Assembly (NCBI GenBank): GCA_000176735.1
Contig: ADBE01000060.1
Coordinates: 1-64,000 of the forward strand
Reading direction: 5' to 3'
Origin: Neisseria polysaccharea ATCC 43768
Lineage (GTDB): Bacteria > Pseudomonadota > Gammaproteobacteria > Burkholderiales > Neisseriaceae
Length of the DNA stretch: 64,000 nucleotides
In this document: positions 27,176 through 36,470 of the stretch, piece by piece
How the letters are laid out: each line of letters begins with the position of its first letter
How positions within the stretch are numbered: the first letter of the stretch is position 1
Translations under genes and position numbers: made by a program
The notes under the pieces: generated by a model
Told to the model about the DNA's origin: nothing
The model's database searches: none
Seen by the model: the letters and a program-made list of their open reading frames with translations, nothing else

Positions 27176-28549
27176 CTATTTTACGCCGTAACGCGGTTGG
27201 AGCAGGGCGCACGGCTGGTGTTCCCGGCGGCTTCGGCGGCTGCGTCCGGCAATTTTTCCGCAAGCCGCGCCCGCATCGTTTGCCGTGGTTTCCGGTCGGG
27301 TATTTTTTTCGCGCTGCGCCTTGGCGGATTCGTAGCGGTTGCGTTGTCTCGGTTCGCTGGTTTCGGTTTTTTCCGGTTTTGAGCCTTCCTGTTCCCACCA
27401 TCGGGGCTCGAAGCCTTCGATGCGTTCGATGAGCAGCTTGTTGCCGGTCAGTTCTTTGATGGCCTCGAACATTTTCTGTTCGGATTCGTCCATCAGGGAA
27501 ATCGCCACGCCATCCGCACCGGCGCGCCCCGTACGCCCGATACGGTGGACGTAGTCTTCGGGCTGGGTGGGCATTTCGTAATTGATGACGAAGGGCAGTT
27601 CGGCAATATCCAGACCGCGTGCGGCGATATCGGTTGCGACAAGTACGCGCAGGCTGCCGTCTTTGAAGGCGTTGAGTGTTTCGAGCCGGCTTTGTTGAGA
27701 ACGGTCGCCGTGTATCGCCTGTGCGGACAGGTTGCGGCGGATTAAATCACGCGTTACCTGGTCGACGCTTTGTTTGGTTTTACAAAAGACGATAACCTGG
27801 GGTATGTGCAGATCGACAATCAGGCGTTCGAGCAGGTTGCGCTTCTGAATGGTATCGACCGCGATGATGTGCTGCTCGACATTTGCGTTGGTGGTGTTTT
27901 GGGCGGCAACCTCGACGGTTTCGGGCGCATTCATGAAGTCTTGCGCCAGTTTGCGTATCGGTGCGGAGAAGGTGGCGGAAAAGAGCAGGGTTTGGCGTTG
28001 TTTGGGCAGCATCTGCATGATTTTGCGGATGTCGTCGATGAACCCCATATCCAACATGCGGTCTGCTTCATCCAGAACGACGATTTCGACTTTGTTTAAA
28101 CTGATGTTTTTCTGTTTCACATGGTCTAGGAGCCGTCCGACTGTGGCGACGACGATTTCGCAGCCGGCACGCAGGTCGGCGGTTTGTTTGTCCATGTTGA
28201 CACCGCCGAAGAGGACGGTATGCCGCAGCGGCAGGTTTTTAATGTAGCCCTGCACGTTTTGGTCGATTTGGTCGGCGAGTTCGCGCGTCGGGGTCAACAC
28301 GAGCATACGCACGGGGTGCATCGCAGGCGAGGTACTGGCGGTGGCGTAGCGTTTGAGGCGTTCCAGACTGGGCAGCATAAAGGCAGCGGTTTTGCCTGTG
28401 CCGGTTTGGGCGGCGGCTAGTAAATCATGACCGGCGAGTGCTTTGGGAATGGCGGCGGCTTGGATGGGCGTCGGGTTTTCGTAACCTTGCGCGGTCAGTG
28501 CGGAAACGAGTTCCGTACCCAAACCTAAAGAGGAAAATGGATTACTCAT
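27176..28549 (-). CDS. RhlE-type DEAD-box RNA helicase
   Basis: 457 residues. It is an ATP-dependent RNA-unwinding enzyme, likely in ribosome or mRNA remodelling. Motifs run in order: Q motif PTPIQ (about 27-31), AQTGTGKT (47-54), PTRELA, VATVGRLLD (in place of the common TPGRL), DEAD (160-163), SATFS, and the C-terminal domain block HRIGRTGRAG. A basic, low-complexity tail of about 80 residues follows, as in RhlE. The last 45 residues (from about NDAGAACGK) read Arg-rich in this frame, while another frame over the same bases gives an Ala-rich tail ending SNRVTA. A frame change near the 3' end is therefore possible and would not touch the helicase core. Confidence 0.9.
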   Translation of the reverse strand: MSNPFSSLGLGTELVSALTAQGYENPTPIQAAAIPKALAGHDLLAAAQTGTGKTAAFMLPSLERLKRYATASTSPAMHPVRMLVLTPTRELADQIDQNVQGYIKNLPLRHTVLFGGVNMDKQTADLRAGCEIVVATVGRLLDHVKQKNISLNKVEIVVLDEADRMLDMGFIDDIRKIMQMLPKQRQTLLFSATFSAPIRKLAQDFMNAPETVEVAAQNTTNANVEQHIIAVDTIQKRNLLERLIVDLHIPQVIVFCKTKQSVDQVTRDLIRRNLSAQAIHGDRSQQSRLETLNAFKDGSLRVLVATDIAARGLDIAELPFVINYEMPTQPEDYVHRIGRTGRAGADGVAISLMDESEQKMFEAIKELTGNKLLIERIEGFEPRWWEQEGSKPEKTETSEPRQRNRYESAKAQREKNTRPETTANDAGAACGKIAGRSRRSRREHQPCALLQPRYGVK

Positions 28550-28574
28550 GATTGTAGTCTTTCTTTCAGACCTT

Positions 28575-28586
28575 ATGCCGTCTGAA
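28575..28586 (+). repeat. DNA uptake sequence (12-mer)
   Basis: Perfect ATGCCGTCTGAA just upstream of the helicase gene, next to the Correia element. Confidence 0.85.
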
Positions 28587-28612
28587 ACGGGAAACTGATA
28601 GGATGGGGAAAG

Positions 28613-28767
28613 TATAGTGGATTAACAAAAATCAGGACAAGGCGACGAAGCCGCAGACAGTACAGATAGTACGGAACCGATTCACTTGGTGCTTGAGCAC
28701 CTTAGAGAATCGTTCTCTTTGAGCTAAGGCGAGGCAACGCCGTACTGGTTTTTGTTAATCCACTATA
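28613..28767. mobile_element. Full-length Correia repeat enclosed element (CREE)
   Basis: 155 bp bounded by inverted terminal repeats TATAGTGGATTAACAAAAA (28613-28631) and its complement ending ACTATA at 28767. Internal blocks GGCGACGAAGCCGCAGACAG, GATTCACTTGGTGCTTGAGC and GAGGCAACGCCGTACTGG identify it. Full-length copies of this type are known to carry an IHF site and, in transcripts, RNase III sites. It lies between the divergent helicase gene and dusB. Besides the element and a DUS, the 28550-28916 gap shows nothing else. Confidence 0.95.
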
Positions 28768-28916
28768 AACTGCCCTCCTGTGAGTGGCGGGGCAGGGAAT
28801 CTGTGTGCGGATTATGCCATAAAACGGTGCCTGCCCCAATCGCGGGCGCGTCCGGAGATTGGAAATCCTGCTTAAAAAATGTACAATGGCGTACTTTTTT
28901 GAAACGCGGGCCCATT

Positions 28917-29927
28917 ATGCACATCGGCGGCTATTTTATCGACAACCCCATCGCACTTGCGCCGATGGCGGGTATTACCGACAAACCCTTCCGCCGCTTC
29001 TGCCGCGATTTCGGCGCGGGTTGGGCGGTGTGCGAAATGCTGACCAGCGACCCGACGCTTAGAAATACCAAAAAGACCCTGCACCGCAGTGATTTTACCG
29101 ATGAAGGCGGCATCGTTGCCGTGCAGATTGCCGGCAGCGATCCGCAGCAGATGGCGGATGCCGCGCGTTACAACGTCAGCCTTGGGGCGCAGGTCATTGA
29201 CATCAACATGGGCTGTCCCGCCAAGAAAGTGTGCAACGTCCAAGCCGGTAGCGCGCTGATGCAGGACGAGCCGCTGGTTGCCGCCATTTTGGAAGCCGTC
29301 GTCCGTGCGGCAGGCGTACCCGTTACCCTCAAAACCCGTTTGGGCTGGCACGACGACCACAAAAACCTGCCTGCCGTCGCCCGCATCGCCGAAGATTGTG
29401 GCATTGCCGCCCTTGCCGTCCACGGACGCACGCGCACGCAAATGTACAAAGGCGAGGCGCGTTACGAACTCATCGCCGAAACCAAATGCCGTCTGAACAT
29501 CCCGGTCTGGGTCAATGGCGACATTACTTCGCCGCAAAAAGCCCAAGCCGTCCTCAAACAAACCGCCGCAGACGGCATCATGATAGGGCGCGGTGCGCAA
29601 GGCAGGCCGTGGTTCTTCCGTGATTTGAAACATTACGCCGAACACGGTGTTTTGCCGCCTGCTTTGAGTTTGGCAGAATGCAGTGCCGCCATTTTGAACC
29701 ACGTCCGCGCCATGCACGCGTTTTACGGCAACACCGCCGGCGTACGCATCGCCCGCAAACACATAGGCTGGTACATCGGCGAAATGCCCGATGGAGAACA
29801 GGCACGGCGTGAAATCAACCGCTTGGACAGTGCGGCGGCGCAATACGACACACTTGCCGGCTATCTTGAAAGGCTTGCCGGAAAAACCGACCGTTGGGCG
29901 TGCGCCTACCGCCCAAATGCCTTCTGA
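28917..29927 (+). CDS. dusB: tRNA-dihydrouridine synthase DusB
   Basis: 336 residues from the ATG at 28917, which starts at the first strand (HIGGYFIDNPIALAPMAGIT). Reading could extend upstream to 28752, but that would run through the Correia terminal repeat. DusB reduces uridine to dihydrouridine in tRNA, using FMN and NADPH. The FMN-binding NMGCPAKKVCNVQAGSALM with the catalytic cysteine, the KTRLGWHDDHKN block, HGRTRTQMYKG and GDITSPQKA are all present. It is followed by fis, the same dusB-fis order as in enterobacteria, which supports DusB over DusA or DusC. Confidence 0.93.
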   Translation: MHIGGYFIDNPIALAPMAGITDKPFRRFCRDFGAGWAVCEMLTSDPTLRNTKKTLHRSDFTDEGGIVAVQIAGSDPQQMADAARYNVSLGAQVIDINMGCPAKKVCNVQAGSALMQDEPLVAAILEAVVRAAGVPVTLKTRLGWHDDHKNLPAVARIAEDCGIAALAVHGRTRTQMYKGEARYELIAETKCRLNIPVWVNGDITSPQKAQAVLKQTAADGIMIGRGAQGRPWFFRDLKHYAEHGVLPPALSLAECSAAILNHVRAMHAFYGNTAGVRIARKHIGWYIGEMPDGEQARREINRLDSAAAQYDTLAGYLERLAGKTDRWACAYRPNAF

Positions 29928-29956
29928 ACACTTGATTATCCTTTGAAAGTGCAATC

Positions 29957-30196
29957 ATGCCCCATACCCTTCCCGATATTTCTCAATGCATCAGACAAAA
30001 TTTAGAACAATATTTCAAAGACCTGAACGGTACCGAACCTTGCGGCGTGTACGATATGGTATTGCATCAGGTGGAAAAACCGCTGCTGGTGTGCGTGATG
30101 GAGCAATGCGGCGGCAACCAGTCCAAAGCCTCCGTGATGCTGGGGCTGAACCGCAATACCTTGCGTAAAAAACTGATTCAACACGGTTTGCTGTGA
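29957..30196 (+). CDS. fis: Fis-family nucleoid-associated / HTH protein
   Basis: 79 residues. The C-terminal half, [21 protein letters not shown], is the Fis helix-turn-helix that also closes NtrC-type activators; the N-terminal half replaces the roughly 20-residue arm of E. coli Fis with shorter helices. Fis bends DNA and modulates rRNA and other promoters; in neisseriae the role is little known. It starts 29 bases after dusB and its stop overlaps a possible GTG start of ruvC, so the three are likely one operon. Confidence 0.85.
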   Translation: MPHTLPDISQCIRQNLEQYFKDLNGTEPCGVYDMVLHQVEKPLLVCVMEQCGGNQSKASVMLGLNRNTLRKKLIQHGLL

Positions 30197-30198
30197 AT

Positions 30199-30735
30199 AT
30201 GGCTGCAAGCGTCCGTATCTTGGGCATTGACCCGGGCAGCCGCGTAACGGGTTTCGGCATCATCGATGTCAGGGGGCGCGATCATTTTTACGTTGCCTCC
30301 GGCTGCATCAAAACGCCTACCGATGCGCCTCTGGCAGACAGGATTGCCGTGATTGTGCGGCACATCGGCGAAGTCGTTGCCGTTTACAAACCTCAACAGG
30401 CGGCAGTGGAACAGGTGTTCGTCAACGTCAATCCGGCATCGACGCTGATGCTCGGTCAGGCTAGGGGCGCGGCATTGGCGGCATTGGTCAGCCATAAGCT
30501 GCCCGTTTCGGAATACACCGCCTTGCAGGTCAAACAGGCGGTGGTCGGCAAGGGCAAGGCGGCAAAAGAACAGGTGCAGCATATGGTGGTGCAGATGCTG
30601 GGGCTTTCGGGAACACCGCAGGCGGATGCGGCGGACGGTCTTGCCGTCGCGCTGACCCACGCCTTACGCAACCACGGGCTTGCCGCCAAACTCAATCCTT
30701 CGGGGATGCAGGTCAAGCGCGGCAGGTTTCAATAG
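30199..30735 (+). CDS. ruvC: Holliday junction resolvase RuvC
   Basis: 178 residues from the ATG at 30199; a GTG at 30193 overlapping the fis stop would add two residues. RuvC is the endonuclease that cuts Holliday junctions after RuvAB migration. The first acidic motif is [15 protein letters not shown] with Asp11; [20 protein letters not shown] carries the second acidic residue, and [13 protein letters not shown] holds the C-terminal catalytic Asp pair. Length is typical. It lies downstream of dusB-fis and ends at a DUS. Confidence 0.96.
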   Translation: MAASVRILGIDPGSRVTGFGIIDVRGRDHFYVASGCIKTPTDAPLADRIAVIVRHIGEVVAVYKPQQAAVEQVFVNVNPASTLMLGQARGAALAALVSHKLPVSEYTALQVKQAVVGKGKAAKEQVQHMVVQMLGLSGTPQADAADGLAVALTHALRNHGLAAKLNPSGMQVKRGRFQ

Positions 30736-30736
30736 T

Positions 30737-30748
30737 TTCAGACGGCAT
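30737..30748 (-). repeat. DNA uptake sequence (12-mer) with worn partner
   Basis: TTCAGACGGCAT on the plus strand just after ruvC. A worn partner GCCGCCTGAA follows at about 30758-30767. Confidence 0.7.
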
Positions 30749-30773
30749 TTGTATTTTGCCGCCTGAAAAGAAA

Positions 30774-31676
30774 ATGTGTATCGAGATGAAATTTATATTT
30801 TTTGTACTGTATGTTTTGCAGTTTCTGCCGTTTGCGCTGCTGCACAAACTTGCCGACCTGACGGGTTTGCTTGCCTACCTTTTGGTCAAACCCCGCCGCC
30901 GTATCGGCGAAATCAATTTGGCAAAATGCTTTCCCGAGTGGGACGGAAAAAAGCGCGAAACCGTATTGAAGCAGCATTTCAAACATATGGCGAAACTGAT
31001 GCTTGAATACGGCTTATATTGGTATGCGCCTGCTAAACGCCTGAAATCGCTGGTGCGTTACCGCAATAAGCATTATTTGGACGACGCACTGGCGGCGGGG
31101 GAAAAAGTCATCATCCTGTATCCGCACTTTACCGCGTTCGAGATGGCGGTGTACGCGCTCAATCAGGATGTTCCGCTAATTAGTATGTATTCCCACCAAA
31201 AAAACAAGATATTGGACGAACAGATTTTGAAAGGCCGCAACCGTTATCACAACGTCTTCCTCATCGGGCGCACCGAAGGGCTGCGCGCCCTCGTCAAACA
31301 GTTCCGCAAAAGCAGCGCGCCGTTTCTGTATCTGCCCGATCAGGATTTCGGACGCAACGATTCGGTTTTTGTCGATTTCTTCGGTATTCGGACGGCAACG
31401 ATTACCGGCTTGAGCCGCATTGCCGCGCTTGCAAATGCCAAAGTGATTCCCGCCATCCCCGTCAGGGAGGCGGACAATACGGTTACACTGCAATTCTACC
31501 CGGCTTGGAAATCCTTTCCGGGTGAAGACGCGCAAGCCGACGCGCAACGTATGAACCGCTTTATTGAGGAACGCGTGCGCGAACATCCCGAGCAGTATTT
31601 TTGGCTGCACAAGCGTTTTAAAACCCGTCCGGAAGGCAGCCCCGATTTTTATGGATTACACGAAGTAACAAAATAA
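30774..31676 (+). CDS. lpxL1: Lipid A late acyltransferase LpxL1
   Basis: About 300 residues (ATG at 30774; the ATG at 30786 starting MKFIFFVLYVLQFLPF is an alternative). It is a member of the HtrB/LpxL/MsbB family, inner-membrane enzymes that add a secondary acyl chain to Kdo-lipid IVA-type precursors; neisserial LpxL1 adds laurate, giving hexa-acyl lipid A. Visible features are one N-terminal membrane helix, the HFTAFE active-site motif (His-x4-acidic), YLPDQDFGRNDSVFVDFFG, and the end block REHPEQYFWLHKRFKTRP. It looks intact. Inactive lpxL1 in some isolates gives weakly endotoxic penta-acyl lipid A. The next 230 bases lack a terminator-like DUS pair and turn AT-rich. Confidence 0.9.
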   Translation: MCIEMKFIFFVLYVLQFLPFALLHKLADLTGLLAYLLVKPRRRIGEINLAKCFPEWDGKKRETVLKQHFKHMAKLMLEYGLYWYAPAKRLKSLVRYRNKHYLDDALAAGEKVIILYPHFTAFEMAVYALNQDVPLISMYSHQKNKILDEQILKGRNRYHNVFLIGRTEGLRALVKQFRKSSAPFLYLPDQDFGRNDSVFVDFFGIRTATITGLSRIAALANAKVIPAIPVREADNTVTLQFYPAWKSFPGEDAQADAQRMNRFIEERVREHPEQYFWLHKRFKTRPEGSPDFYGLHEVTK

Positions 31677-31913
31677 ATCAGGCGTTTCAGAGCGAATCCG
31701 CCGATTGTTTTTGGAAATTTGAAATTCTGGTTTTGCAAACAGGATGTTCCGGGCGGCGTTAACGCTTCAGCCGTTTGTAAAAACAATGCTTTTTTAAATT
31801 GACAAAAACAAAATCCGGTTTAAAGACTGATGCGTACCCGGTCATACAAAATGTAGTAAATAATGCTTTAATGAAATCATTTTAAATCGAGCTAGAAATG
31901 AACCTGGAAGATT

Positions 31914-32243
31914 ATGAAGACATTTTTAATAAAATTACTTTTTCATCACAACAACTTAGTCAATGAATATTCTTATTTTATTGGGAATAAAAACTTATTT
32001 AAAATAGTATCCCGAACTAAAACGAGTAAGGGCTTTTTTTTCACTATAGAAAAACCATTAAATTTTTTAAGCAAAAAAACTTATTTTGAGTTTAATTTTA
32101 AATATTTACACTTGGGGAAAGAATGCTTTGGTTCGTTTATGTGCTGGATAAATACTAATTTGATAGAATTTGAGGGAGTTTTTTTTAACGATCCGCTTCC
32201 TGATATTATGATAATAAATAACTTTTTTGAAATAAATGATTAA
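31914..32243 (+). CDS. AT-rich orphan hypothetical protein
   Basis: 109 residues, not recognised. Composition is unlike the neighbours: Phe, Asn, Ile and Lys rich, with AT-rich codons. No signal peptide or clear membrane helix. It holds two runs of eight T (32034-32041 and near 32179-32186) that could slip. A second frame starting at ATG 31898 gives MNLEDYEDIFNKITFSSQQL, which looks more like a natural N-terminus; a single frame change near 31960 would join it to NEYSYFIGNKNLFKIV of this reading. The true gene may thus start at 31898 and be frameshifted. Small AT-rich orphan genes of this kind in neisseriae are often immunity-type remnants of toxin cassettes; that is a guess. Confidence 0.5.
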   Translation: MKTFLIKLLFHHNNLVNEYSYFIGNKNLFKIVSRTKTSKGFFFTIEKPLNFLSKKTYFEFNFKYLHLGKECFGSFMCWINTNLIEFEGVFFNDPLPDIMIINNFFEIND

Positions 32244-32849
32244 CGATACGCCAATAAAAAGAGGCTTATTCTGCGGACAAAGGGGAGGATGCGGAAAATC
32301 CGGTTAATATATTAAAATTCAATCAAAATTAAATTTGTTTAAAAACATAATGTTGCAAACAAGCATCTCATATAAGCCTTTTTCATTAAAAAGGTATTCA
32401 GATATTTTATGCTAAAAATCCACATAATATTTAAATTAATATCAAATCATACAAAAATATAAAATTTAATTCTGTTTGTTTATCATTTTAAGCAATAATA
32501 TAAATCAGGCGTTTTGATTCCCCTATTTTGAAAAATGCTTGGCAAGGTGCGAAAAAAGGCGTACATTCCGCTACACAGAATTACAGACGCAGCGAAACAA
32601 TGCCGTCTGAAAGGATGTTCCGGCCGGTCTTCGGGCTGTCCGGTGTCTTGCCGGAAACGGCGGGACGAAAGTTTGCCGGCGCAGGGTTGAGCTGCGCAGG
32701 TAAAGCCGCAGGCGAAAGCCTGTATTGTTTGTGAAGCGTAAATCTCTGATTTGAGGTATTGGGGCAATCCTGTGGGGGGTTGCCTCTTTTTTTACCTGCC
32801 TTTTAATGACACAATAGCCATCCGTCCTTTTTGAATACAAGGTGCAGCG
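32244..32849. other. Gap: AT-rich tract then GC-rich hairpin-rich tract
   Basis: 32244-32527 is strongly AT-rich with no convincing gene. 32528-32797 turns GC-rich, contains one DUS near 32600, several short inverted repeats (for example GCGCAGGGTTGAGCTGCGC and GCCGCAGGCGAAAGCCTG-type) and ends in a terminator. A 68-codon frame (32528-32734) exists but looks non-coding. A structured RNA is possible but not shown. Confidence 0.4.
32763..32793 (+). terminator. Rho-independent terminator
   Basis: GGCAATCC (32763-32770) pairs with GGGTTGCC (32777-32784), with one G-U pair, followed by CTC? spacing and a run of seven T (32787-32793). No protein gene ends just before it. Confidence 0.6.
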
Positions 32850-33644
32850 ATGAATACGATTTTGGCTTTCGATATTGAAACCGTGCCCGATGTGCAAGGG
32901 ATACGGACTTTATATCATCTCCCGTCCGATTTGCCCGACGATGAAGTGGTGCTGTTTGCCCAGCAAAAACGCCGCGCCCAGACGGGCGGGGATTTTATGC
33001 AGCATCATCTCCATCAGGTTGTGGCGGTTTCGTGCTGTATGCGCTGGGGGCAGGACAAAATCCATATCGGCACAATCGGCGAGGCGGACGACGGCGAAGA
33101 AGTGGTTATCGCCAAATTTTTCGAGTTGGTGGAAAAACATACGCCGCAACTGGTCAGTTGGAACGGCGGCGGGTTCGACCTGCCCGTACTGCATTACCGC
33201 TCCCTGATATACGGCATCAATGCCGCGCGTTATTGGGATATGGGCGAAGGGGAATTTGGCGACAGCCGCGATTTCAAGTGGAACAACTACATCAGCCGCT
33301 ATCACCAACGCCACTGCGATTTGATGGATTTGCTCGCGCTTTACCAGCCGAGGGCAAACGTGCCGCTGGACGATATGGCGAAACTGTGCGGTTTTCCGGG
33401 CAAGCTGGGTATGGACGGCAGCAAGGTGTGGGAGGCGTTTCACGCGGGCAGGCTGAAGGAAATCCGCAATTATTGCGAAACCGACGCGGCAAACACTTAT
33501 CTGATGTACCTGCGTTTCTGCCTCGTCAGCGGCAGGCTGGATGCGGACGAATACGAAATGGAAATCAAACGGATGCGGAATTACCTGTCCGCACAAGCCG
33601 GGGAAAAGCCGCATTGGGAAGAGTTTGTCCGCGCGTGGGAATAA
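32850..33644 (+). CDS. PolB-like 3'-5' exonuclease, DEDDy-type
   Basis: 264 residues. It matches the family of predicted 3'-5' exonucleases related to the DNA polymerase B proofreading domain. Exo I motif is LAFDIETVP (Asp8, Glu10), Exo II is SWNGGGFDLPVLHYRS, and Exo III is IRNYCETDAANTYLMY, with the Tyr-x3-Asp spacing of DEDDy enzymes. Together these bind two metal ions for phosphodiester cleavage. Substrate and process are unknown for the family. There is no polymerase domain, so it is a stand-alone enzyme. It is followed by two hairpins and then pepN. Confidence 0.87.
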   Translation: MNTILAFDIETVPDVQGIRTLYHLPSDLPDDEVVLFAQQKRRAQTGGDFMQHHLHQVVAVSCCMRWGQDKIHIGTIGEADDGEEVVIAKFFELVEKHTPQLVSWNGGGFDLPVLHYRSLIYGINAARYWDMGEGEFGDSRDFKWNNYISRYHQRHCDLMDLLALYQPRANVPLDDMAKLCGFPGKLGMDGSKVWEAFHAGRLKEIRNYCETDAANTYLMYLRFCLVSGRLDADEYEMEIKRMRNYLSAQAGEKPHWEEFVRAWE

Positions 33645-33670
33645 AGATTGAAATTCAAACCGGTTGTCCG

Positions 33671-33737
33671 GGCGGCACGCCCGTGCCGCCGCTGCGGCTT
33701 CAGACGGCATACGCGGGATGCTCCCGTGCCGTCTGAA
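33671..33737. terminator. Two hairpins after the exonuclease gene
   Basis: GGCGGCACG/CGTGCCGCC (about 33671-33690) is followed by a DUS pair, GGCTTCAGACGGCA and TGCCGTCTGAAGCC (about 33697-33739). The latter is in the outward order (TTCAGACGGCAT first). Confidence 0.65.
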
Positions 33738-33775
33738 GCCTTTTCCAGTCAAACAAAATAACATTGAAAGAAAAA

Positions 33776-36379
33776 ATGAGCAAAACCGTGCATTATCTCA
33801 AAGACTATCAAACGCCCGCCTACCATATTCTCAAAACCGATTTACATTTTGATATTAACGAACCGCAAACCATTGTGAAGTCGCGTTTGACGGTCGAGCC
33901 GCAGAGGGTAGGGGAGCCGCTGGTGTTGGACGGTTCGGCGAAACTCTTGTCCGTCAAAATCAACGGGGCGGCGGAGGATTATGTGTTGGAAGGCGAAACG
34001 CTGACGATTGCAGACGTGCCGTCCGAACGCTTCACCGTCGAAGTGGAAACCGAAATCCTGCCGGCGGAAAACAAATCGCTGATGGGGCTGTATGCTTCCG
34101 GAGGCAATCTGTTTACCCAGTGCGAGCCGGAGGGCTTCCGCAAAATCACGTTTTACATCGACCGTCCTGATGTGATGTCCAAATTCACGACCACCATCGT
34201 TGCGGACAAAAAACGCTATCCCGTTTTGCTCTCCAACGGCAATAAAATCGACGGCGGCGAGTTTTCAGACGACCGCCATTGGGTGAAATGGGAAGACCCG
34301 TTTGCCAAACCGAGCTATCTGTTTGCTTTGGTCGCGGGCGATTTGGCGGTAACGGAAGACCGTTTCACCACCATGAGCGGCAGAAACGTCAAAATCGAGT
34401 TTTACACCACCGAGGCGGACAAGCCCAAGGTCGGCTTTGCCGTGGAATCCTTGAAAAACGCGATGAAGTGGGACGAAACGCGCTTCGGTTTGGAATACGA
34501 CTTGGATATTTTCATGGTCGTCGCCGTGGGCGATTTCAATATGGGCGCGATGGAAAACAAGGGGCTGAACATTTTTAATACCAAGTTCGTCCTTGCCGAC
34601 AGCCGCACCGCCACCGATACCGATTTCGAAGGCATCGAATCCGTGGTCGGACACGAATATTTCCACAACTGGACGGGCAACCGCGTAACCTGCCGCGACT
34701 GGTTCCAGCTTTCGCTGAAAGAAGGGCTGACCGTGTTCCGCGACCAAGAATTTTCCGGCGACCGCGCCAGCCGCGCCGTGCGCCGCATCGAAAACATCCG
34801 CCTTTTGCGCCAGCACCAGTTCCCCGAAGACGCAGGCCCGACCGCGCATCCGGTGCGCCCCGCCAGCTATGAGGAGATGAACAATTTCTACACCATGACC
34901 GTTTATGAAAAAGGCGCGGAAGTGGTGCGGATGTATCACACCCTGCTCGGCGAAGAGGGCTTCCAGAAAGGCATGAAGCTCTATTTCCAACGCCACGACG
35001 GGCAGGCAGTGACCTGCGACGATTTCCGCGCGGCGATGGCGGACGCGAACGGCATCAATCTCGACCAGTTCGCCTTGTGGTACAGCCAGGCGGGCACGCC
35101 CGTTTTGGAAGCGGAAGGTCGTCTGAAAAATAATATTTTCGAGTTAACCATCAAACAAACCGTGCCGCCCACGCCTGATATGGCGGACAAGCAGCCGATG
35201 ATGATTCCCGTCAAAGTCGGGCTGCTGAACCGCAACGGCGAAGCGGTGGCATTCGATTATCAGGGCAAACGCGCAACCGAAGCCGTATTGCTGCTGACCG
35301 AAGCCGAACAGACCTTCCCGCTCGAAGGCGTAACCGAAGCCGTCGTTCCCTCACTGCTGCGCGGGTTCAGCGCGCCGGTACATCTGAACTATCCGTACAG
35401 CGACGACGACCTGCTGCTCCTGCTCGCCCACGACAGCGACGCCTTCACGCGCTGGGAAGCCGCCCAAACGCTCTACCGCCGCGCCGTCGCCACCAACCTT
35501 GCCGCGCTTTCAGACGGCATCGGGTTGCCGAAACACGAAAAACTGCTTGCCGCCGTCGAAAAAGTCATTTCAGACGACCTCTTGGACAACGCCTTCAAAG
35601 CCCTGCTTTTGGGCGTTCCGTCTGAAGCCGAACTGTGGGACGGCACGGAAAACATCGACCCGTTGCGCTACCATCAGGCGCGCGAAGCCTTGTTGGATAC
35701 ACTTGCCGTCCACTTCCTGCAGAAATGGCACGAATTGAACCGTCAGGCGGCGAAGCAGGAAAACCAAAGCTACGGATACAGCCCCGAAGCCGCCGGTTGG
35801 CGCACGCTGCGCAATGTCTGCCGCACCTTCGTTCTGCGCGCCGACCCCGCGCACATCGAAACCGTTGCCGAAAAATACGGCGAAATGGCGCAAAACATGA
35901 CCCACGAATGGGGCATCCTGTCCGCCGTCAACGGCAACGAAAGCGATACGCGCAACCGCCTGCTGGCGCAGTTTGCCGACAAGTTTTCAGACGACGCGCT
36001 GGTGATGGACAAATATTTCACCCTCGTCGGCTCAAGCCGCCGCAGCGACGCCCTGCAACAGGTTCAAACCGCCTTGCAGCATCCGAAATTCAGTCTTGAA
36101 AACCCCAACAAAGCCCGCTCGCTTATCGGCAGCTTCAGCCGCAACGTCCCGCATTTCCACGCAGAAGACGGCAGCGGCTACCGTTTCATCGCCGACAAAG
36201 TCATCGAAATCGACCGCTTTAACCCGCAGGTCGCCGCTCGCCTGGTGCAGGCGTTCAACCTCTGCAACAAGCTCGAACCGCACCGCAAAAACTTGGTGAA
36301 ACAAGAATTGCAGCGCATTCGGGCGCAGGAAGGATTGTCGAAAGACGTGGGCGAAATCGTCGGCAAGATTTTGGATTGA
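33776..36379 (+). CDS. pepN: Aminopeptidase N (M1 family)
   Basis: 867 residues from the ATG at 33776; an in-frame TTG at 33764 is less likely. It is a zinc aminopeptidase with broad N-terminal specificity, cytoplasmic, matching the E. coli PepN length. The exopeptidase motif GAMEN is at about 257-261. The zinc motif is HEYFH at 293-297 with the third ligand Glu316 in [14 protein letters not shown]. The C-terminal helical domain (about 540-867) is complete. A variant DUS AGGTCGTCTGAA lies in frame at 35116-35127, and usual DUS cores occur near 35507 and 35617. It ends at a DUS-pair terminator. Confidence 0.97.
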   Translation: MSKTVHYLKDYQTPAYHILKTDLHFDINEPQTIVKSRLTVEPQRVGEPLVLDGSAKLLSVKINGAAEDYVLEGETLTIADVPSERFTVEVETEILPAENKSLMGLYASGGNLFTQCEPEGFRKITFYIDRPDVMSKFTTTIVADKKRYPVLLSNGNKIDGGEFSDDRHWVKWEDPFAKPSYLFALVAGDLAVTEDRFTTMSGRNVKIEFYTTEADKPKVGFAVESLKNAMKWDETRFGLEYDLDIFMVVAVGDFNMGAMENKGLNIFNTKFVLADSRTATDTDFEGIESVVGHEYFHNWTGNRVTCRDWFQLSLKEGLTVFRDQEFSGDRASRAVRRIENIRLLRQHQFPEDAGPTAHPVRPASYEEMNNFYTMTVYEKGAEVVRMYHTLLGEEGFQKGMKLYFQRHDGQAVTCDDFRAAMADANGINLDQFALWYSQAGTPVLEAEGRLKNNIFELTIKQTVPPTPDMADKQPMMIPVKVGLLNRNGEAVAFDYQGKRATEAVLLLTEAEQTFPLEGVTEAVVPSLLRGFSAPVHLNYPYSDDDLLLLLAHDSDAFTRWEAAQTLYRRAVATNLAALSDGIGLPKHEKLLAAVEKVISDDLLDNAFKALLLGVPSEAELWDGTENIDPLRYHQAREALLDTLAVHFLQKWHELNRQAAKQENQSYGYSPEAAGWRTLRNVCRTFVLRADPAHIETVAEKYGEMAQNMTHEWGILSAVNGNESDTRNRLLAQFADKFSDDALVMDKYFTLVGSSRRSDALQQVQTALQHPKFSLENPNKARSLIGSFSRNVPHFHAEDGSGYRFIADKVIEIDRFNPQVAARLVQAFNLCNKLEPHRKNLVKQELQRIRAQEGLSKDVGEIVGKILD

Positions 36380-36399
36380 GGCCGTCAAACAGAAAAACA

Positions 36400-36440
36400 A
36401 TGCCGTCTGAAAGCTCTTGCGCTTTTCAGACGGCATTTTT
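36400..36440 (+). terminator. DUS inverted-pair terminator after pepN
   Basis: ATGCCGTCTGAA (36400-36411) and TTCAGACGGCAT (36425-36436), followed by TTTT. Confidence 0.8.
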
Positions 36441-36470
36441 GTATTTTGAAATATTGGGCAATTGATTCTT

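Noticed and set aside
32483-32767. 94-codon minus-strand frame in the gap before the exonuclease
   Set aside because: Cys/Arg/Ala-rich, spans a DUS and a terminator, no family seen.
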